This document shows positions 60,384 to 64,000 of a stretch of 64,000 nt of DNA, piece after piece. The notes below the pieces were generated by a model. It did no database searches, was not told the origin of the DNA, and saw only the letters and a program-made list of their open reading frames with translations. The stretch's first letter is position 1; every line of letters begins with the position of its first letter. The position numbers and the translations under genes are program-made. Origin of the DNA: Pseudodesulfovibrio hydrargyri (GTDB taxonomy: Bacteria; Desulfobacterota; Desulfovibrionia; Desulfovibrionales; Desulfovibrionaceae); the NCBI RefSeq assembly GCF_001874525.1, contig NZ_LKAQ01000004.1:683531-747530 (forward strand). The letters run 5' to 3'.

Positions 60384-62480
60384 TTATTCGTTGACGATGA
60401 GCTGGGGCACGATCATGAGCACGGTCATGGGCAGGGGCTGCCGCTGCACGATGGTCAGCAGCCCGTCGCGATCCCACCCCTTGGGGAAATTGACGGTCTT
60501 GTCGCCGCAAAAGGGCCCGGGCGACTGCCCCATGGGCGTGGACGGGGAGCGGAAGTAAACCGGCTCGAGCCTGGACAGGTCCGGGCCGATGAGGCCGCCG
60601 AGGGTGTTGTGGAACCGGGCGGCCACCTTGGTGATGCGTTTCTTCTTGGTCTGGGCCGTGCCCCGCTGGCTGCCCGTGTCCAGACGCATGGGCTGGAGCA
60701 CCGAGCCATAGGGGAGCCCGGCGTGGATGACCGAGGCGGGCCGGTCCAGGACCAGGGTACCGTCCCCGGCAACGATCCGGTCGGCCTGTACGGTCCCGTC
60801 GGCCAGCACGGACACGGTCCGCCCGGCCAGGTGGGAAAGCCCGCCCACGGTGTTTGTGGGGGCCCCGCGATAGGTCAGGCCGCTGTCCACGAAAAATCCG
60901 TTTGCGATGGTCCCGTCAAAGGGGGCCTCCAGGTACTCGATGTACCGGCGGGGCTCGCCGTTCACGGTCCGCACCACCGCGATCCACAGCTCGTCGCGTT
61001 TCTCGGCGTCGTTGTAGACCGTGGCCGCGCGCTCCACCACTCCGTCGGTGACGATGCGCGACCAGGCCACGACCTCCTGGTCCGGCACGTAGGTCAGGGC
61101 GACCAACACCCCGTCTCCGCGCACGCCGTAGAGAATGGAGTCCGGCTCCTGGACGTAGGCCAGCTGGGTCAGCCCGCCCTCGGTGATGTGCTCCGAGAGC
61201 AGGGTCAGGTCCTTGGACACGTAGGCGTCGGCCTCGAAGCGGTAGGACATCTCGCGGATCTTGCGCCCGGCCCGCTGGATGTACAGAGTGGCGAAACCCA
61301 CGGACTCGGGCCGGGTGGCCGAGGCCCCGCTGGTGCCCTCCTGGGCGGCCTTGACGTTCTCCGGGGTGAGCGGGTCGCTGGACGAGGCGCTCAAGGTCCA
61401 TTCGCCGCCCGCGGTGCCTATCCACAGGGAGCGGCGCGGAACGATGAACTCGATGCCGTTGGCCTGGCGGCCGGACAGGGTGACCTCGATGGCGTCGTCG
61501 TCCAGCGGCTCGTCCCCGGCCGAGGCGTCGGTCCGGTCGCCGACCTCGAAACCGTCCCAGGCCTCCCCGTTGAATTCGCCCGCCTCATTCCAGATCGGCT
61601 CGATCTGGTTGCCCGCCGGCTCGGCCGCGAACACGACCGTGACCTGCGCATTGACGGCGGAAAAGTTCTTGGCGCCCTTATAGCGGTAGTAGCGGGTGGC
61701 CCCGTCCGGGTGCTGGCCCTTGAGCGCGTCCCGTGCCTCGAACCCGGTCCCGGCCAGGAGAACGATCGAGTCCCCGGCCTTGCCGTCGCGCAGCCCGTCG
61801 CCGTTCTTGTCGGTGATTTCCAGGTCCCGCCAGCCTTCCAGGGGCACCTCGCGGGTCTTCAGCCGGAAATCCGTGAACTCGCCGGTGCGCGACAGCCACA
61901 GGGTGGCCGGGCGGGTGCGGGTGGCGGCCAGGACCAGCCGCTGCTCGTAGAAGCACACGGCCGAAGGATAATCACTCTCGGCCCAGGCCTCGGGCCGTCC
62001 GGTGAAGGCCATCTCCTCCAGGGTCCAGTCGTCGTGGTCCACACGGGTCATTTCGCGCACCGGATGGTCCGGATGGACCAGGATGAGCGAGTTGTCCGAC
62101 TGGGCGTAGCCCAATTCGCCAAACTCATCGGCCGTGTATGGAATGTCCCGGATGTACTCCTCTCCGTCGGACAGGACCACGCCGTGCCCGGTGAAGACGC
62201 GCATGCGCCCCTGCCCGTCCGCCCCCCCGGCGAACTCGAGCACGTAGGTCTGCTCCGCGTTGAACTCGAAGGGGATGAGCAGGACCGGGGCGTCCCGGCC
62301 CAGGGACTCGGCCACGAACCGGAATCCGGGCCGCCGCGAGGTCCCGCCGTGGGGATGGACGAGGAAGTTCTCCAGGGTGCGGCACCCGTTGAAGTATTTG
62401 GAGAGGTCGGTCCTCCCCTCCAGCCTGGGGGAGATCTCGCCCGCCGTGAAATTGGTGATCGCTGGGGTGGCTATGCTCAT
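60384..62480 (-). CDS. Phage tail nozzle/tubular-like protein
   Basis: A 698-aa protein that begins ITNFTAGEISPRLEGRTDLSKYFNGCRTLENFLVHPHGG, the typical start of the nozzle-like or tail-tube-end protein found in many podoviruses. It continues with RRPGFRFVAE, LIPFEFNAEQTYVLEFA and a long beta-rich body (DYPSAVCFYEQRLVLAATRTRPATLWLS). It would form the end of the tail through which DNA exits. ATG 62480 has AAGGAG 10 nt upstream. First gene of the phage-like set. No capsid, portal or terminase gene precedes it. Confidence 0.82.
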   Translation of the reverse strand: MSIATPAITNFTAGEISPRLEGRTDLSKYFNGCRTLENFLVHPHGGTSRRPGFRFVAESLGRDAPVLLIPFEFNAEQTYVLEFAGGADGQGRMRVFTGHGVVLSDGEEYIRDIPYTADEFGELGYAQSDNSLILVHPDHPVREMTRVDHDDWTLEEMAFTGRPEAWAESDYPSAVCFYEQRLVLAATRTRPATLWLSRTGEFTDFRLKTREVPLEGWRDLEITDKNGDGLRDGKAGDSIVLLAGTGFEARDALKGQHPDGATRYYRYKGAKNFSAVNAQVTVVFAAEPAGNQIEPIWNEAGEFNGEAWDGFEVGDRTDASAGDEPLDDDAIEVTLSGRQANGIEFIVPRRSLWIGTAGGEWTLSASSSDPLTPENVKAAQEGTSGASATRPESVGFATLYIQRAGRKIREMSYRFEADAYVSKDLTLLSEHITEGGLTQLAYVQEPDSILYGVRGDGVLVALTYVPDQEVVAWSRIVTDGVVERAATVYNDAEKRDELWIAVVRTVNGEPRRYIEYLEAPFDGTIANGFFVDSGLTYRGAPTNTVGGLSHLAGRTVSVLADGTVQADRIVAGDGTLVLDRPASVIHAGLPYGSVLQPMRLDTGSQRGTAQTKKKRITKVAARFHNTLGGLIGPDLSRLEPVYFRSPSTPMGQSPGPFCGDKTVNFPKGWDRDGLLTIVQRQPLPMTVLMIVPQLIVNE

Positions 62481-62822
62481 ATGCGCTCGGCTCCTTGATT
62501 TTCGGGGACGCGCCCCGGGCTTGCCAGGGAGCATAGCCCCGGTTTTCCGGCCGGGAGCCGACAGGGTGCCGAGCGGAGCCGAGAGGTATGAAAAAACAGC
62601 TTGACGGATTTTCAGCGGGGCGGGCGTGCCGCAGGCCGACACCTCTCTATTTTTTATCCCATGGAATCAATATATTACATCCCACGGCAAGCCATTGAAG
62701 GCGTCCCGGGAAATGGGCTTGGGAAGAGAATGTCTAGCGATGGGGTATGAAATGACAAGCAAAAGCGGACAAGGGGGGACGGAAAACGGGAAGTGGCGGG
62801 CCAGGCAGCGGACAAAAAAGCG
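62481..62822. other. Upstream region of the phage-like genes, no gene seen
   Basis: About 340 bp between the nozzle gene and the next terminator. It shows GC-rich palindromic bits near 62505-62560 and an AT-rich patch near 62585-62700 that could hold the promoter. No integrase, tRNA remnant or attachment-site duplication could be recognised. Confidence 0.4.
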
Positions 62823-62867
62823 AAAGCGCCTGTATTCCGGATGGTTACCCGGAATACAGGCGCTTTT
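62823..62867 (-). terminator. Terminator of the zinc-ribbon gene, symmetric
   Basis: AAAGCGCCTGTATTCCGG and its complement with an 8-nt loop. T4 follows on the + strand, and a T-rich tract a few bases on follows on the - strand. Confidence 0.88.
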
Positions 62868-62888
62868 CACGCCGTATGTCGGCCTGCC

Positions 62889-63146
62889 CTAGTTGGCCAC
62901 TGCCGGCAAGGAGGATCGTTCGTCCTTTTCCCGGTTCAGGCGAATGACCTGGGTGGTGAAGGTGGTCTCGTCGGGAACGCAGTTGGGGCATCCTTCCGAG
63001 AGGATCACGCACCGCTCATCCAGGGAGGACGGATCGATCTTGGCCAGTTTGAGGAGCTTCGTGGTCATGCCGCGCTTCCAGAGGACAGGCTGGCCGCAAC
63101 GGTGACATTCCACATACAACAATTCGGGATCGAATTTCCTGGTCAT
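62889..63146 (-). CDS. Small zinc-ribbon protein of unknown function
   Basis: An 85-aa cytoplasmic protein with two cysteine pairs, CHRCG near residue 14 and CPNC near residue 53, which should form one zinc ribbon. Between them are basic helices (KRGMTTKLLKLAKI). No enzyme motif. Such proteins often bind nucleic acid or another protein. ATG 63146 has only a weak GAG site. It is monocistronic with a strong terminator, 184 bp from the divergent flavoprotein gene. Confidence 0.7.
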   Translation of the reverse strand: MTRKFDPELLYVECHRCGQPVLWKRGMTTKLLKLAKIDPSSLDERCVILSEGCPNCVPDETTFTTQVIRLNREKDERSSLPAVAN

Positions 63147-63265
63147 GATCTCAAGGTAAGCCCCCGATCACGGATTGGCAAGGGGCCGTTCACTTAGTCG
63201 AGTTATTATTTCCCGGGCTTGGGAAATCCCCTTTATGCCCGGCCCTTTGACAGAAGCCCTTCCGG

Positions 63266-63282
63266 CTGGCACCAAACTTGAT
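63266..63282 (+). promoter_or_regulatory. Sigma-54-like promoter before the flavoprotein gene
   Basis: CTGGCAC-CAAAC-TTGAT fits the -24/-12 pattern TGGCAC-N5-TTGC except for the last base (A for C). It lies about 50 nt before the GTG start. A TTGACA at 63247-63252 has no matching -10. Confidence 0.35.
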
Positions 63283-63330
63283 AAGGTTGAACGGACCGGA
63301 AAGAACTGCCACCGCAACCAAGGGCGAACA

Positions 63331-64000
63331 GTGAGAACCAAATACCTGATCATTGGCGCGGGCCCCACCGGCCTGGGCGCGGCCCACCGGCTCCGGGAAC
63401 TCGGCGAGGCCGACTTCCTGGTGCTCGAGCGCAACGATTACGCGGGCGGGCTGGCCGCCAGCTTCAAGGACGGCAAGGGCTTCACCTGGGACATCGGCGG
63501 ACACGTGGTCTTCTCCCACTACGCCTATTTCGACGCGCTCATGGATTCCCTGCTGGGCGACGAGCGGCTCGAGCACCAGCGCGAATCCTGGGTCCGCTCC
63601 AACCAGGCCTGGGTGCCCTACCCGTTCCAGAACAACATCCGTTATCTGCCCAAGGACGCCCGCTGGGAGTGCGTCGAAGGGCTGCTGCCCGGCAACCGGC
63701 CCGACGCGCCGCCCGAAAACTTCGCCCAGTGGATAGACGCGGTCTTCGGCCCGGGTATCGCCCGCCACTTCATGGACCCGTACAACTTCAAGGTCTGGGC
63801 CACCCCGCCCGAGCTGATGCAGTACGGCTGGATCGGCGAGCGGGTCTCGGTGGTGGACCTGAAAAAGGTGCTGCGCAACATCATCCTGGAGCGCGACGAC
63901 GTGGCCTGGGGCCCGAACAACACCTTCAAGTTTCCGCTGCACGGCGGCACGGGCGAAATATTCCGGCGGCTGGCCGATCGCCTGGCCGGACGCATCGAAT
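63331..64000 (+). CDS. FAD-dependent UDP-galactopyranose mutase-like protein (partial)
   Basis: The first 223 codons are visible; the gene continues past the window. The N-terminus has a clear FAD site (IIGAGPTGLGAAHRLRELG), then LERNDYAGGLAASF and WDIGGHVVFSHYAYFD. This is the pattern of the UDP-galactopyranose mutase/protoporphyrinogen oxidase-like group that acts in surface-glycan synthesis. RESWVRSNQAWVPYPFQNNIRYLP fits the substrate loop of that group. GTG 63331 follows AGGGCG. The exact substrate is open. Confidence 0.8.
   Translation, partial: MRTKYLIIGAGPTGLGAAHRLRELGEADFLVLERNDYAGGLAASFKDGKGFTWDIGGHVVFSHYAYFDALMDSLLGDERLEHQRESWVRSNQAWVPYPFQNNIRYLPKDARWECVEGLLPGNRPDAPPENFAQWIDAVFGPGIARHFMDPYNFKVWATPPELMQYGWIGERVSVVDLKKVLRNIILERDDVAWGPNNTFKFPLHGGTGEIFRRLADRLAGRIE

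Noticed and set aside
62626..62892. Small + strand frame between the phage-like genes and the zinc-ribbon gene
   Set aside because: It reads through the strong symmetric terminator at 62823-62867 and has no start signal.

Overview
The window reads as a high-GC chromosome segment of a dissimilatory sulfate-reducing bacterium of the Desulfovibrionaceae (Desulfovibrio/Pseudodesulfovibrio type). The main evidence is a complete sulfate-activation locus: sat, divergent from aprBA-qmoABC plus the qmo-associated gene qmoD. Around it are ordinary housekeeping, transport and stress genes with strong GGAGG-type ribosome binding sites and many GC-rich intrinsic terminators. No tRNA, rRNA, CRISPR array or transposase was found.

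Layout. 1-5355: a leftward branched-chain amino acid ABC transporter operon (livG-livK-livH-livM-livF). 5700-10243: a YdfG-type dehydrogenase, then a rightward group with a CHASE2 membrane protein, a small exported protein and an M48 lipoprotein peptidase. 10393-21665: a small unknown protein, then the leftward aprBA-qmoABCD block and the rightward sat gene. 22014-29363: a membrane protein, a DMT exporter, a very long sensor-CheW protein, a glycine-zipper lipoprotein, and a chorismate mutase/EPSP-synthase-like fusion that seems to have lost its catalytic residues. 29490-33379: aconitase and PpiD. 33641-36472: the leftward stress operon htpX-degQ-methyltransferase. 36697-40529: phosphofructokinase and cytochrome bd oxidase. 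40904-47774: a TRAP transporter split into dctQM and a distant dctP, around a fused bioD-bioA gene coupled to a sodium:solute symporter. 48006-50105: umuD and umuC. 50529-55670: a lipoprotein, an O-antigen-ligase-like membrane protein, an RNA methyltransferase, a DMT transporter, slyX and a cupin. 55868-62480: five leftward genes resembling the tail end of a short-tailed phage, without capsid, terminase or integrase. 62889-64000: a zinc-ribbon protein and the start of a UDP-galactopyranose-mutase-like flavoprotein that runs off the window.

The strongest unexplained signal is a family of five 120-121 nt intergenic elements (family A: 51-170, 11325-11444, 21756-21876, 46422-46542, 48471-48591). 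Each is one long hairpin whose arms differ between copies but stay self-complementary, around a conserved inner loop. All five lie just past the 3' end of a gene with the same end facing that gene, and four lie 19-31 nt beyond an intrinsic terminator. A second family (B: six copies) also has variable but self-complementary cores, and its conserved end supplies the apparent Shine-Dalgarno sequence of livF and umuC. One A and one B copy together fill the gap between umuD and umuC. Two genes (at 6697 and 34285) also appear to start at ATT codons behind good ribosome binding sites.
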